A stretch of 64,000 bases of DNA, taken from NCBI RefSeq assembly GCF_003319175.1, contig NZ_QOHK01000002.1, positions 496,001 through 560,000 of the forward strand. The letters are read 5' to 3'. Numbering within the stretch: the stretch's first letter is position 1; every line of letters starts with the position of its first letter. The notes beneath the pieces are model-generated. The model saw only the letters and a program-made list of their open reading frames with translations, was not told the DNA's origin and searched no databases. Of this stretch, positions 25,346 through 34,533 are shown one piece after another. The translations under genes were made by a program, and so were the position numbers. The stretch is from Blastococcus sp. TF02-8. Its GTDB lineage: Bacteria; Actinomycetota; Actinomycetes; Mycobacteriales; Geodermatophilaceae.

Positions 25346-27889
25346 TTGCAGGTAGCTGAGCAGCAGGTTCACGAGCGCGGACGGGGGCGCACGCCGCGCA
25401 GCCCGTGGTTCGTGGCACTGCTCGGGCTCGTCGTCGGGGTCCCGGTCGCCGTGTTCGTGCTGCTCGGTGGCCCGTTGACCGTGGACGTCCCGGTGCTCCT
25501 GGCGGTCCTGTGCACCGCGATCGTGGCGGAGCGGCTCAACGTGCACGTCGAGTTCCGGCGGCAGAGCTTCCACAGTTCCGCCAGTGAGCTCGCCTTCGTG
25601 CTCGCCCTCGTGGAGCTGGGCGGGGCGTGGACGGCTGTGACCCGAGCGGCAGCGGTCGCGTTGGTCCTGTCCACACAGCGCCTCCCCGCCGCCAAGGTCG
25701 TCTTCAACGCGGCCGTCGCCGTGATCGAGGCCGGGGTCGCGGTAGCGGTTCTCGCCGTTCTGCCCGCCGGTGACGTCACCGAGCCCCGGTCGTGGGTCTC
25801 CTACCTGCTCGCGATCTTCGCGGCCAACGTCGTGTCCGCGGTCCTCGTGGCAGGCGCCATCACGTTGGCGCAGGGATACCCGGGGCGCGCGATCTGGGTC
25901 GGCATCCTCGTGCCACTGGTGGTGGTGGGCCCGGTGGCCGTGCTCATCGGCCTGGCCATCCTGCTCCTGCTGCACGTCACCGTCTGGGCGTGGCTGATCA
26001 TGACGCCGCTCGCGGCGGCTCTGGTGCTGCTCCACCGCCGGTTCGCGGCAGTCACGCAGGAGAGCCAGTCCCTGGAGCGGGTGTACGACTTCGCGCGCCG
26101 CGTCGAGGAGGTGCAGTCCGACGAGGCCGGTACGCGGCAGATCGTCCAGGCGGTGCGCGAGCTGCTCAACGCCGAGCGCGTCGCCCTCTGGCTGCCGCCC
26201 TACCTCGACGAGGGGCCGCGACTCGTCGTCGTCACCGAGGACGGTGCCGACTGGTACGACGGCCCCGGCGACCCGGACGACCTGCTGCGTCGCCGCGCGG
26301 TCGCTTCGGCCGACGGCGTCATCCACGTCGCCGCCGCCCGGGCCGACGAGGCCGAGCGTGCCGCCCTCGCCCGGCGCGGGGTCTCCGACCTGCTGGGGGC
26401 GCCGGTCACGACGGCGGCCGGCGAGCCGGGCTACCTCGAGGTGTGCGACCGCCGCAGCGACCTGGTCACGTTCAGCACCAGCGAGCGGGGCGCGCTCGAC
26501 TCGATGCTCACCCACGTCAACGCGGCCATCCGGCAGCAGCAGCTGCTCACCCGCATCCGCTACGACGCCGACCACGACCGGCTGACCGGCCTGCCCAACC
26601 GCCAGCGGCTCTCCGCGGAGATCGACGAGCTCCTCTCCGCCGGTTCCTCCCGTGTGCGGGCCGGGCTGATCCTCGCCTCCCTCGGCACCTACGCCGACGT
26701 CACCGACACCCTCGGCCACGCCGCGAGCGACGAGCTGCTCCTGGTCACCGCCGGGCTGCTCCGGGAGCACGCCCCGCCGCGCGCGCTGCTGGCCCGCATG
26801 GAGCGGGAGCAGTTCGCCGTCCTCCTCCCGGGCCTGTCCCTCGCCGCCACCGAGCAGGCCGCACGCCGGCTGCGCGAGGCCGCGGCCACCCGTGTCCGCG
26901 TCGCAGGGCTGGACCTGGAGGTGTCGCTCAGCCTCGGTGTCGTCGCCACGCCGATGCACGGCACCGACGCCGGCGTCCTCATGCAGCGGGCCGACGTCGC
27001 GCTGCTGGCCGCGGAGGAGTCCGGCGGTGTGGCCAGCTACCACCCCGTCCTGGACCAGCAGAGCCTCCGCCGTCTCCAGCTGGGGACCGAGCTCGAGCAG
27101 GCGATGGCCGACGGTCAGATCACCGTGGTCTTCCAGCCGGTCGTCGAGGCCCAGTCCAACGACATCGTCTCGGTCGAGACGTTGGTCCGGTGGGTCCACC
27201 CGCGCTACGGGAACGTCCCGCCGGAGGAGGTCATCGGGCTGGCCGAGCAGATCGGTCGCATCGGTGCGGTGACCGACCACGTCCTGGACCTCGCACTCGC
27301 CCGCTGCCGCCGCTGGCTCGACCAGGGCATCGCCCTGGCGGTGGCGGTGAACGTGTCCGCGCGCTCGCTGGCCGAGCCGGACCTCGTCGACCGCATCCGC
27401 GGCGCGCTGGAGCGCCACCAGGTCCCCGGTGAGCTGCTGATCCTGGAGCTCACCGAGAGCAGCGTCGTCGACGACGCCGTCCGCGAGTCCTCGGTGCTCG
27501 ACGACCTGCACGACCTCGGGCTGAGGCTGTCCATGGACGACTTCGGCACCGGCTACTCGTCGCTGTCGCAGCTGCGCCAGCTGCCCATCGACGAGCTGAA
27601 GATCGACAAGTCCTTCGTGCTCACGATGGCGACGAGCCAGGGGGAGTCGTTCATCGCCCGGTCGATCATCGAGCTCGCCCACAACCTGGGGCTGTGCGTC
27701 GTCGCCGAGGGCGTCGAGGACGAGATGACCCGCAACCAGCTGACCACGATGGGCTGCGACAAGCTGCAGGGCTTCCTGATCAGCCGCCCGCTGCCCGAGG
27801 ACCGGCTGGAGAAGTGGCTCCTCGCCCGGGCGGGCGTTCGGTCGGCAGCGCCCGGCGACGCCCACCGCAGGCTCTTCGTCCGCACCTGA
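25346..27889 (+). CDS. Membrane GAF-GGDEF-EAL protein, probable cyclic di-GMP phosphodiesterase
   Basis: An 847-aa signalling protein. Residues about 20-235 form six or seven membrane helices, about 250-400 a GAF-like sensor, about 410-565 a GGDEF domain and about 590-840 an EAL domain. The diguanylate cyclase motif is degenerate: EREQF stands at residues 486-490 where GGDEF is expected. The EAL domain keeps its catalytic set: E611-T-L613-V-R615, NVSARSL, ELTES, D731/D732 in DDFGTGYSSL, K752 in LKIDKSF and the later AEGVE. It should therefore hydrolyse cyclic di-GMP rather than make it. The TTG start at 25346 has GGGGGAG five bases upstream. It stands alone, between the small ORF and tRNA-Thr. 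Confidence 0.9.
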   Translation: MQVAEQQVHERGRGRTPRSPWFVALLGLVVGVPVAVFVLLGGPLTVDVPVLLAVLCTAIVAERLNVHVEFRRQSFHSSASELAFVLALVELGGAWTAVTRAAAVALVLSTQRLPAAKVVFNAAVAVIEAGVAVAVLAVLPAGDVTEPRSWVSYLLAIFAANVVSAVLVAGAITLAQGYPGRAIWVGILVPLVVVGPVAVLIGLAILLLLHVTVWAWLIMTPLAAALVLLHRRFAAVTQESQSLERVYDFARRVEEVQSDEAGTRQIVQAVRELLNAERVALWLPPYLDEGPRLVVVTEDGADWYDGPGDPDDLLRRRAVASADGVIHVAAARADEAERAALARRGVSDLLGAPVTTAAGEPGYLEVCDRRSDLVTFSTSERGALDSMLTHVNAAIRQQQLLTRIRYDADHDRLTGLPNRQRLSAEIDELLSAGSSRVRAGLILASLGTYADVTDTLGHAASDELLLVTAGLLREHAPPRALLARMEREQFAVLLPGLSLAATEQAARRLREAAATRVRVAGLDLEVSLSLGVVATPMHGTDAGVLMQRADVALLAAEESGGVASYHPVLDQQSLRRLQLGTELEQAMADGQITVVFQPVVEAQSNDIVSVETLVRWVHPRYGNVPPEEVIGLAEQIGRIGAVTDHVLDLALARCRRWLDQGIALAVAVNVSARSLAEPDLVDRIRGALERHQVPGELLILELTESSVVDDAVRESSVLDDLHDLGLRLSMDDFGTGYSSLSQLRQLPIDELKIDKSFVLTMATSQGESFIARSIIELAHNLGLCVVAEGVEDEMTRNQLTTMGCDKLQGFLISRPLPEDRLEKWLLARAGVRSAAPGDAHRRLFVRT

Positions 27890-27955
27890 CCCCTGTCGGC
27901 GCGACGCGGCGCGCGGGCTCCCGGGGGTCCCTGCAGAGGGGGTGCGGGCGTCGGG

Positions 27956-27961
27956 TACAGT
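27956..27961 (+). promoter_or_regulatory. Possible -10 of the tRNA-Thr/tRNA-Met promoter
   Basis: TACAGT lies 22 bp before tRNA-Thr and fits a -10 hexamer; a weak TGCAGA sits about 18 bp further upstream. No other promoter is visible before the tRNA pair. Confidence 0.35.
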
Positions 27962-27983
27962 CTTCGATGGCTCCTCGGAGCAA

Positions 27984-28056
27984 GCCCCTTTAGCTCAGTC
28001 GGCAGAGCGTCTCCATGGTAAGGAGAAGGTCTACGGTTCGATTCCGTAAAGGGGCT
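27984..28056 (+). tRNA. tRNA-Thr (GGT anticodon)
   Basis: GCCCCTT (27984-27990) pairs with AAGGGGC (28049-28055), and the discriminator is T28056. The anticodon stem TCTCC/GGAGA encloses the loop ATGGTAA, giving GGT. GGTTCGATTCC forms the T arm. No CCA is encoded. Confidence 0.96.
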
Positions 28057-28112
28057 CTGGCAGTAAGCTGACCGGCCGGTCCAGTCGCGAGACCGGGCCG
28101 CACGGTCGTCCC

Positions 28113-28186
28113 GGCGGTGTAGCTCAGCCTGGTAGAGCAAGCGGCTCATAATCGCTGTGTCACCGGTTCAAGTCCGGTCACCGCTA
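28113..28186 (+). tRNA. tRNA-Met (CAT anticodon, elongator type)
   Basis: GGCGGTG (28113-28119) pairs with CACCGCT (28179-28185) with a G-T pair at the end, and the discriminator is A28186. The loop CTCATAA gives CAT. The anticodon stem lacks the three G-C pairs of initiator tRNA, so the elongator form is favoured. It follows tRNA-Thr by 56 bp, probably in one transcript. Confidence 0.93.
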
Positions 28187-28190
28187 CTCC

Positions 28191-28219
28191 CGACGGACCC
28201 CGCACCCCGGGGTCCGTCG
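28191..28219 (+). terminator. Terminator hairpin after tRNA-Met
   Basis: CGACGGACCCC and GGGGTCCGTCG form a perfect 11-bp stem around a short loop directly after the tRNA, separating it from rpmG. Confidence 0.75.
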
Positions 28220-28290
28220 TCGTGTCGGCCTCGCCGGCGCGACACCAGGTCCCGTTCCCGGGACCTGTCCCACAAGGCTAGGAGCACTCC

Positions 28291-28455
28291 ATGGCAGCCA
28301 CCGATGTCCGTCCGAAGATCACCCTGGCCTGCCAGGACTGCAAGAACCGCAACTACATCACCCGCAAGAACCGTCGGAACGACCCCGACCGGCTCGAGCT
28401 GATGAAGTACTGCCCGCGTGAGCGCAAGCACACGTTGCACCGCGAGACCCGCTGA
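28291..28455 (+). CDS. rpmG: 50S ribosomal protein L33, missing one zinc cysteine
   Basis: A 54-aa L33 beginning [20 protein letters not shown] and ending HTLHRETR, the normal actinobacterial form and length. Cysteines C14 and C17 form the first CxxC. In the second pair only C41 remains: residue 44, Cys in zinc-binding homologues, is Glu (CPRE). The codon there is GAG, so more than one base separates it from a Cys codon. The ATG at 28291 has AGGAG seven bases upstream. It leads the rpmG-hadA-hadB cluster known from mycobacteria. Confidence 0.96.
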   Translation: MAATDVRPKITLACQDCKNRNYITRKNRRNDPDRLELMKYCPRERKHTLHRETR

Positions 28456-28486
28456 CGGTCTCCGACAGCTGAGCGAGGGCGGGAGC

Positions 28487-28930
28487 ATGGCGCTGGACCG
28501 GGAACTGGTCGGGCGCAGCTACCCGCCCTCTGCCGTCTACGAGGTCGGCCGCGCCAAGATCGCGGAGTTCGCGGCCGCGGTCGGCACCGACGACCCGGTG
28601 CACCGTGACGTCGAGGCGGCCCGCGCGGCCGGGCACCCCGACGTGATCGCGCCGCCCACCTTCGCCGTCGTGGTGAGCCTCGAGGCCGCCTTCGTCGTGC
28701 TGGGCGATCCCGACGTCGGCCTGGACTACAGCCGGGTGGTCCACGGCGAGCAGAAGTTCGTCCACCACCGCCCGATCCGGGCCGGGGACCGGCTGGTCGC
28801 GGTCACCACCATCGATGCCGCCCGGACGGTCGCGGGCAACGACCTCCTCACCGCCCGCGTGGAACTGACCACCGAGGACGGCGAGGCCGTGTGCACCGCG
28901 ACGTCGATGCTCGTGGCGAGGGGCGCATGA
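28487..28930 (+). CDS. MaoC-like (R)-3-hydroxyacyl dehydratase, HadA-type
   Basis: A 147-aa single hot-dog protein of the MaoC-dehydratase N-terminal type. It matches the HadA position and length in the mycobacterial rpmG-hadA-hadB cluster, where HadAB dehydrates 3-hydroxyacyl-ACP during fatty acid elongation. The stretch PVHRDVEAARAAGHPDVIAP is family-like. In mycobacterial HadAB the catalytic residues are on HadB, and HadA mainly binds the acyl chain. The ATG at 28487 is chosen for GAGGG upstream. The end overlaps the next gene as ATGA, so the two probably form a heterodimer. Confidence 0.85.
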   Translation: MALDRELVGRSYPPSAVYEVGRAKIAEFAAAVGTDDPVHRDVEAARAAGHPDVIAPPTFAVVVSLEAAFVVLGDPDVGLDYSRVVHGEQKFVHHRPIRAGDRLVAVTTIDAARTVAGNDLLTARVELTTEDGEAVCTATSMLVARGA

Positions 28931-29334
28931 CCGCCGAGGTGGGCACCGAGCTCCCGGAGCAGGTCTTCCGCGTCACCCGCGCGGACCTGGTCCGCTACGC
29001 CGGGGCGTCCGGTGACTTCAACCCGATCCACTGGAACGAGCGGGTCGCGCGCGAGGTCGGCCTGCCCGGCGTCATCGCCCACGGCATGTTCACGATGGCG
29101 CTGGCCGGCCGTGCCGTCACCGCCTGGACCGGGGATCCCGCGGCTCTCGTCGAGTACCAGGTGCGCTTCGGCCGTCCGGTCGTCGTGCCCGACGACGACG
29201 CCGGCGCCGAGCTCACCGTCCGCGGCAAGGTCGCCGCCCTCCTGGACGACGGCCGCGCGCGGGTGGACCTGACCGTGACCAGCGAAGGGGAGAAGGTCCT
29301 CTCCCTCGCCCGCGCGGTCGTGCGCCTGCCGTGA
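28927..29334 (+). CDS. MaoC-like (R)-3-hydroxyacyl dehydratase, HadB-type
   Basis: A 135-aa hot-dog dehydratase with the hydratase-2 catalytic motif D30-F-N-P-I-H35, followed by GVIAHGMFTMALAGRAV. It is the likely catalytic partner of the preceding HadA-type protein. The ATG at 28927 overlaps the preceding stop by 4 bp. Nothing in the window indicates mycolic acid synthesis, so a role in general fatty acid or other acyl-chain dehydration is more likely. No HadC-type gene follows. Confidence 0.88.
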   Translation: MTAEVGTELPEQVFRVTRADLVRYAGASGDFNPIHWNERVAREVGLPGVIAHGMFTMALAGRAVTAWTGDPAALVEYQVRFGRPVVVPDDDAGAELTVRGKVAALLDDGRARVDLTVTSEGEKVLSLARAVVRLP

Positions 29335-30761
29335 TCGGGCGGCGGTCGGGCTGCGCCCTGGCCGGCCTGCTGCTGCTCTCGGGGTGCACCTCGTTCGCCG
29401 AGGGTGATCCGGAGCGCGACCACGCGCCGCCTGCCGCCTCCCCGACGTCGTCGGACCCGGCCGCGTGCCCGGACGGGCGCGCTGCGCCCGATCCCGACCG
29501 GCCGGAGATCGCCTACGACTTCCGCCTCGCCGACGACCTGCGCACGGTCACCGGCAGCGAGACCGTCGTCTTCACCCCGGACCTGCCCACCGACGAGCTG
29601 GTGTTCCGGCTCGTCCCCAACGCACCGGAGTCCGCGCCGGCCGGCAACCGGCTGGTCGTCGACCGCGCGCGCGGGGACGACGTCAGGGACGGCGGCTACG
29701 AGGAGGCCGGTGGCGCGGCGCCGGGCGGGCTCTACGTGGTGCGCCTCGACGACGAGCTGGCCGCGGGGGAGTCCACCGAGGTCCGGCTCGACTTCACGCT
29801 CGCCATCGGCGAGGGCGGGTTCGAGCGCTTCGGGGTCGCCGAGGGCATCACCTGGTGGGGGAGCGGTGCCCCTCTGCTCGCCTGGGAGCCGGGCACCGGG
29901 TGGGCGCGGGACCCGTTCGTCGGACTGACCGGGGAGACCGCGACCAGTCCCGCCGCGGACACGAGGGTCACGGTGTCGGCTCCCGAGCAGCTCACCGTGC
30001 TGGTGACCGGTGCGATGACGAGCCCGTCCGAGCCGCGGGACGGACGTCGGACCTGGCGGTCGACGGACCCGGTGGCCCGCGACGTCGCCGTCGCGGCCGG
30101 CCCGTTCGCCACGGCGGAGCAGCGGACGCCGGGAGGCGTGCTGGTCCGGGTCGGGGCGCTGGTCGACGGCGAACTCGAGCCGTCGGACCTGCTCGCCGAC
30201 ACCCTGGACGCGATCGCGCGGCTCGAGTCGTTCCTCGGCCCCTTCCCGTACGAGACGCTCGGCGTCGCCCTGCTGCCCGACTTCGGCGGCGGGATCGAGT
30301 ACCCAAGCATGATCCTCGAGGCCACGCCGAGCGCCGACGTGCTCCTCCACGAAATCGCGCACATGTGGTTCTACGGAATGGTCGGCAACTCGCAGTTCCG
30401 CGACCCCTGGCTCGACGAGGCGTTCGCGACGTGGGCCGCGGCGGTGCCCGACCCGCCGCCGGCACGCGCCCTGGAGTCGGCGCTGGCCCGGGACGGCGAC
30501 GTCGGTGGCGCCATGGACGACTTCGACCGCGACGGGTCCTACGTGGCCACCGTCTACGGGAAGGGCGGGGCAGCGCTCCTGGCCGCGCGGGAGGCCGCCG
30601 GCCCGGAGGCGTTCGACGCGGCGATCCGGTGCTACGCCGACGCCACGGCGTGGCAGATCGCCACGCCGGCCGACCTCGGCGCGGCCCTGGCCGAGCTTCC
30701 CGCAGCGGTCGAGCTGCTGGTCGAGGCCGGGGCGCTCGACCCCCCGGACGTCCCCCGCTGA
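29331..30761 (+). CDS. M1-like zinc metallopeptidase lipoprotein
   Basis: A 476-aa exported protein with a lipoprotein signal (lipobox LLSGC near residue 19). The zinc site H340-E341-I-A-H344 with E363 eighteen residues on is the gluzincin HExxH-18-E pattern. FGGGIEYPSM just before it corresponds to the substrate-binding GxMEN-type motif of M1 aminopeptidases. It is shorter than full M1 enzymes and lacks their long C-terminal domain, like other small secreted actinobacterial members. The GTG at 29331 overlaps the hadB-like stop by 4 bp, so it is co-transcribed with the dehydratases. Only 4 bp separate its stop from that of the convergent aspC. Confidence 0.87.
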   Translation: MIGRRSGCALAGLLLLSGCTSFAEGDPERDHAPPAASPTSSDPAACPDGRAAPDPDRPEIAYDFRLADDLRTVTGSETVVFTPDLPTDELVFRLVPNAPESAPAGNRLVVDRARGDDVRDGGYEEAGGAAPGGLYVVRLDDELAAGESTEVRLDFTLAIGEGGFERFGVAEGITWWGSGAPLLAWEPGTGWARDPFVGLTGETATSPAADTRVTVSAPEQLTVLVTGAMTSPSEPRDGRRTWRSTDPVARDVAVAAGPFATAEQRTPGGVLVRVGALVDGELEPSDLLADTLDAIARLESFLGPFPYETLGVALLPDFGGGIEYPSMILEATPSADVLLHEIAHMWFYGMVGNSQFRDPWLDEAFATWAAAVPDPPPARALESALARDGDVGGAMDDFDRDGSYVATVYGKGGAALLAAREAAGPEAFDAAIRCYADATAWQIATPADLGAALAELPAAVELLVEAGALDPPDVPR

Positions 30762-30765
30762 GCGG

Positions 30766-32022
30766 TCAGCCGGCCGAGCCCAGCAGGCGCTGCATGCGCG
30801 TCACGCCCTCGACGAGGTCGTCGTCGCCCAGCGCGTAGGACATCCGGATGTAGCCCGGGGTGCCGAACGCCTCGCCGGGGACGACGGCGACCTCCGCCTG
30901 CTCGAGGACGAGCTCCGCCAGCTCGGCGCTGGTCTCCGCGGTGCGCCCGCCGATCGGCCGACCCAGGAGCCCCTTCACCGAGGGGTAGACGTAGAACGCG
31001 CCCTGCGGCTCGGGGCAGGCGATGCCCGGGATCTCGCGCAGCATCGACACGATCGTCGTCCGACGACGGTCGAAGGCCTCGCGCATCGCGGCGGCCGCCG
31101 AGAGATCGCCGGTCAGCGCCGCGATCGCCGCGGCCTGGGAGACGTTGGCGACGTTGGAGGTGGCGTGCGACTGCAGGTTGGTCGCCGCCTTCACGACGTC
31201 GGCCGGGCCGGCGATCCAGCCCACCCGCCAGCCGGTCATCGCGTAGGTCTTGGCCACACCGTTGACGACCACGCAGCGGTCGGCGAGCTCGGGCACCACG
31301 ACCGGCATCGACGGCGCGCCGACCCCGCCGTAGGTCAGGTGCTCGTAGATCTCGTCGGTCAGCACCCAGAGCCCCGCCTCCAGGGCCCAGCGGCCGATCT
31401 CCTCGACCTGCTCTGCCGGGTACACCGCGCCGGTGGGGTTGGAGGGCGAGCAGAAGAGCAAGGCCTTGGTGCGCGGGGTGCGCGCGGCCTCCAGCTGGGC
31501 GGCCGACACCAGGTAGCCGCTCTGCTCGTCGGCCACGACCGGGACCGGGACGCCGCCGGCCAGCCGGATCGCCTCGGGGTAGGTCGTCCAGTAGGGCGCG
31601 GGGACGAGCACCTGGTCGCCCGGGTCGAGCATGGTCGCGAAGGCCTCGTACACGGCCTGCTTGCCGCCGTTGGTCACCAGGACCTGCGACGCGGTGAGCT
31701 GCAGCCCGGAGTCGCGAGCCGTCTTGGCGACGATCGCCTCCTTGAGCGCGGGCAGCCCGCCGGCGGGCGTGTACCGGTGCATGGCCGGGTTCCGGGCGGC
31801 GGCGATCGCCGCCTCGACGATGTAGTCGGGGGTGGGGAAGTCCGGCTCCCCGGCGCCGAACCCGATGACCGGCTTCCCGGCCGCCTTGAGGGCCTTCGCC
31901 TTGGCGTCGACGGCCAGCGTCGCGGACTCGGCGATCGCGCCGATGCGACGGGAGACGCGGCGCTCGGCAGGCGGCAGCGCGGTCGAGGGGGCGGCGGACT
32001 CCGGGGCGGAGGCGGCGGTCAT
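30766..32022 (-). CDS. aspC: Pyridoxal phosphate aminotransferase, aspartate aminotransferase type
   Basis: A 418-aa class I aminotransferase that probably interconverts aspartate and oxaloacetate with 2-oxoglutarate and glutamate. [29 protein letters not shown] and [12 protein letters not shown] are family motifs. K258 in [14 protein letters not shown] is the Schiff-base lysine. Two ATGs nine bases apart (32031 and 32022) are possible; 32022 is used because both lack a Shine-Dalgarno sequence and the downstream one matches family N-termini. A leaderless transcript is possible. It is divergent from tRNA-Trp and secE, the usual actinobacterial order. Confidence 0.92.
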   Translation of the reverse strand: MTAASAPESAAPSTALPPAERRVSRRIGAIAESATLAVDAKAKALKAAGKPVIGFGAGEPDFPTPDYIVEAAIAAARNPAMHRYTPAGGLPALKEAIVAKTARDSGLQLTASQVLVTNGGKQAVYEAFATMLDPGDQVLVPAPYWTTYPEAIRLAGGVPVPVVADEQSGYLVSAAQLEAARTPRTKALLFCSPSNPTGAVYPAEQVEEIGRWALEAGLWVLTDEIYEHLTYGGVGAPSMPVVVPELADRCVVVNGVAKTYAMTGWRVGWIAGPADVVKAATNLQSHATSNVANVSQAAAIAALTGDLSAAAAMREAFDRRRTTIVSMLREIPGIACPEPQGAFYVYPSVKGLLGRPIGGRTAETSAELAELVLEQAEVAVVPGEAFGTPGYIRMSYALGDDDLVEGVTRMQRLLGSAG

Positions 32023-32114
32023 GGGACCCATCGTGTCAAAGTCGGCGCGTGGGCGGAGGGCCCGCCCGCTCGGGACCCGGTCCGGCCACCGGCAGGGGTG
32101 GGACCGGTGGGACG

Positions 32115-32145
32115 TTGGCTGCACACCGGGACGGTCCCGTACACT
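32115..32145 (+). promoter_or_regulatory. Possible promoter upstream of tRNA-Trp and secE
   Basis: TTGGCT (32115-32120) and TACACT (32140-32145) are 19 bp apart, slightly long for sigma-70. TACACT is a good -10 and lies 107 bp before the tRNA. The 227-bp gap between aspC and the tRNA holds nothing else clear. Confidence 0.4.
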
Positions 32146-32251
32146 TGCGTCCCTGGGGCTGTTGACCCCGCCACCGGCGTGCCCCGGATCTCCTCGGAGG
32201 TCGGGGTGCGGCTGCGGCGAGGCGGTCGCCCCGGAGCCCTTCCCAGGGCAC

Positions 32252-32324
<73 letters not shown>

Positions 32325-32469
32325 CCCGTGCCGCCGGTCCACCGGCGACGAGCACGCCCGCACCACAGCGCGACCCGGCAGCACAGCACGACCCAGCAGC
32401 ACAGCACGAGGCACCACCGACCGACGGCCCTCGCGGGAGAGGCCACCACCACGAGGCGAGCGAGGCGCA

Positions 32470-32982
32470 GTGAGCGACGAGAAGCCGGGCCGCGACGACG
32501 ACGCGCGCGCCGCCTCTGACGCGGAGCTCACCGACGAGCAGCTCGACCGCGAGGCGCCGGGTGTCGACGACGCCGCGGCGCTCGAGGCGGCCGAGGACGA
32601 GGTGGCGAGCGAGGCCGCGACCGACGAGGACAAGGTCGTCGCGACCCCGTCCCGCCGTCGGGGCCGGATCACCGCCGACGACGAGGACGAGGAGCCGGCC
32701 GGTCGCGCGGCGCGCAGCGCCTCGCGGCCCGTGCGCGAAGGCGCCGGCACCCGCTCCCGCGCGGCGGCCGAGCGGGCGCGGGCGGAAGAGCTCCGGCCTC
32801 GCCGCTCGATCATGCGGTTCCTCCGCGAGGTCGTCGCCGAGCTGCGCAAGGTCATCTGGCCGGGCCGTCGCGAGCTGATCACCTACACCACCGTCGTCAT
32901 CGTGTTCGTGACGTTCATCGTCGCGCTGGTGGCCGGGCTGGACCTGCTCTTCGCACGGGGCGTGATCGCCGTCTTCGGCTGA
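32470..32982 (+). CDS. secE: Preprotein translocase subunit SecE with long acidic N-terminus
   Basis: SecE is the small essential subunit of the SecYEG channel. Residues about 113-170 form the conserved core: FLREVVAELRKVIWPGRREL followed by a single membrane helix (about 138-160). The 170-aa product has a charged N-terminal extension of about 110 residues, first Asp/Glu-rich and then Arg-rich, without predicted structure. Such extensions occur in actinobacterial SecE. The GTG at 32470 is supported by GAGG just upstream and by the tRNA-Trp ending 146 bp earlier. nusG follows after 45 bp. Confidence 0.93.
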   Translation: MSDEKPGRDDDARAASDAELTDEQLDREAPGVDDAAALEAAEDEVASEAATDEDKVVATPSRRRGRITADDEDEEPAGRAARSASRPVREGAGTRSRAAAERARAEELRPRRSIMRFLREVVAELRKVIWPGRRELITYTTVVIVFVTFIVALVAGLDLLFARGVIAVFG

Positions 32983-33027
32983 CCTCCGCACCGTGCCGCT
33001 CCGCCCCCTGACAAGGAAGAGACCTCT

Positions 33028-33918
33028 GTGACCGACCCCCGCGAGCCCTTCGAGACCGACAGTGCGGTCGAAGGCACCGACCTGGACGACGCCCGCTTCG
33101 ACGAGCGCGGTTCCGCCGACGTCGAGACCGGCGCCGGTGAGACCGGTGCCGCCGAGGGGTCCAGCGACACCGCCGACCTGCAGACCGACACCGAGGTCTC
33201 CGACGTCGTCCCCGAGATCGAGGACGGCGACACCGACAGCCTGGCGAGCGACCCGCTGGCCGCCCCGGCCCCCGACTCCGACGTCACGGCGGAGGAGGAC
33301 GAGGACCCGGTCGAGGCGATGAAGAAGGCGCTGCGGATCGCCCCGGGCGACTGGTACGTCGTCCACTCGTACGCCGGTTACGAGAACAAGGTGAAGACCA
33401 ACCTCGAGGCGCGCATCCAGTCCCTCGACGTGGAGGACTACATCTACCAGATCGAGGTGCCCACCGAGGAGGTCACCGAGATCAAGAACGGCAAGCGCTC
33501 GCAGGTCAACCGCAAGGTCCTGCCCGGGTACCTGCTGGTGCGCATGGAGCTCAACGACGAGTCGTGGGGCGCGGTCCGCAACACCCCCGGCGTCACCGGC
33601 TTCGTCGGCGCGACCTCCAAGCCGTCGCCGCTGACGATCGACGAGGTCGTGAAGATCCTGGTGCCGGCCACCGCGCCCCAGGCGCCCCGCACCGCCGAGG
33701 CCGCCGCCTCCGGTGGTGGCGCCGCAGCGGCCGCGCCGGCGCCCGTCGTCGACTTCGAGGTCGGCGAGTCGGTCACCGTCATGGACGGCCCGTTCGCGAC
33801 GCTGCCCGCCACCATCAACGAGATCAACGCCGAACAGCAGAAGCTGCAGGTGCTGGTCTCCATCTTCGGCCGCGAGACGCCCGTCGAGCTGTCGTTCAAC
33901 CAGGTGTCCAAGATCTAG
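33028..33918 (+). CDS. nusG: Transcription termination/antitermination factor NusG
   Basis: NusG (296 aa) binds RNA polymerase and links it to Rho and to ribosomes. The first 90 or so residues are an acidic, disordered extension typical of actinomycetes. The NGN domain runs from about residue 105 ([20 protein letters not shown]). An Ala/Gly-rich linker near residues 212-245 joins it to the C-terminal KOW domain ([16 protein letters not shown] to NQVSKI). The GTG at 33028 has AAGGAAGAG upstream. It is in the secE-nusG-rplK-rplA order. Confidence 0.96.
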   Translation: MTDPREPFETDSAVEGTDLDDARFDERGSADVETGAGETGAAEGSSDTADLQTDTEVSDVVPEIEDGDTDSLASDPLAAPAPDSDVTAEEDEDPVEAMKKALRIAPGDWYVVHSYAGYENKVKTNLEARIQSLDVEDYIYQIEVPTEEVTEIKNGKRSQVNRKVLPGYLLVRMELNDESWGAVRNTPGVTGFVGATSKPSPLTIDEVVKILVPATAPQAPRTAEAAASGGGAAAAAPAPVVDFEVGESVTVMDGPFATLPATINEINAEQQKLQVLVSIFGRETPVELSFNQVSKI

Positions 33919-33920
33919 GA

Positions 33921-33970
33921 CCCCCTCGCCCCCGCGCCTCGCAGGCTCGGCACGGGCCCCTGCGAGGGGG
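33921..33970 (+). terminator. Weak hairpin between nusG and rplK
   Basis: CCCCCTCGC (33921-33929) pairs with GCGAGGGGG (33962-33970) across a 32-nt loop that is itself GC-rich. It could be a partial terminator or an L11-operon control structure just before rplK. No T tract follows. Confidence 0.4.
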
Positions 33971-34018
33971 CCTTCCAGCCAAGACCACGAGCACACGTCA
34001 CGACACAGAAGGAAAGTC

Positions 34019-34447
34019 ATGCCCCCCAGGAAGCGGTTGACCGCGGTCATCAAGCTCCAGATCAACGCCGGTGCGGCCACCCCCGCGCCGCCCGTGGGTC
34101 CGGCGCTGGGCCAGCACGGCGTCAACATCATGGAGTTCTGCAAGGCGTACAACGCCGCGACCGAGTCGCAGCGCGGCAACGTCATCCCCGTGGAGATCTC
34201 GGTCTTCGAGGACCGGACCTTCACCTTCGTCACCAAGACCCCGCCGGCCGCGCGCATGCTGCTCAAGGCCGCCGGTGTCGACAAGGGGTCGGGCGAGCCG
34301 CACAAGACCAAGGTCGCCACCGTCACCCGTGACCAGGTCCGCGAGATCGCCACCACCAAGATGGCCGACCTCAACGCCAACGACCTGGACCAGGCCGAGA
34401 AGATCATCGCCGGCACCGCCCGGTCGATGGGCATCACGGTCGTCTGA
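34019..34447 (+). CDS. rplK: 50S ribosomal protein L11
   Basis: L11 (142 aa) forms the GTPase-associated stalk base with 23S r[21 protein letters not shown] near the N-terminus and the C-terminal [14 protein letters not shown] are diagnostic. The ATG at 34019 has GAAGGAAAG upstream. The length is normal. It is followed by rplA after 86 bp. Confidence 0.98.
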   Translation: MPPRKRLTAVIKLQINAGAATPAPPVGPALGQHGVNIMEFCKAYNAATESQRGNVIPVEISVFEDRTFTFVTKTPPAARMLLKAAGVDKGSGEPHKTKVATVTRDQVREIATTKMADLNANDLDQAEKIIAGTARSMGITVV

Positions 34448-34533
34448 ACCAGCACCACCCAGCAGTAGTGGGAGGGCCGCGCCGGCCCGTTCACCACGTG
34501 ACCGGGGCGCCCAGCCCCCGGAGAGGAACCACC

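Noticed and set aside
25667..25675. A further DnaA-box-like CTGTCCACA inside the GGDEF-EAL gene
   Set aside because: A single site in coding sequence; expected by chance and not added to the cluster.
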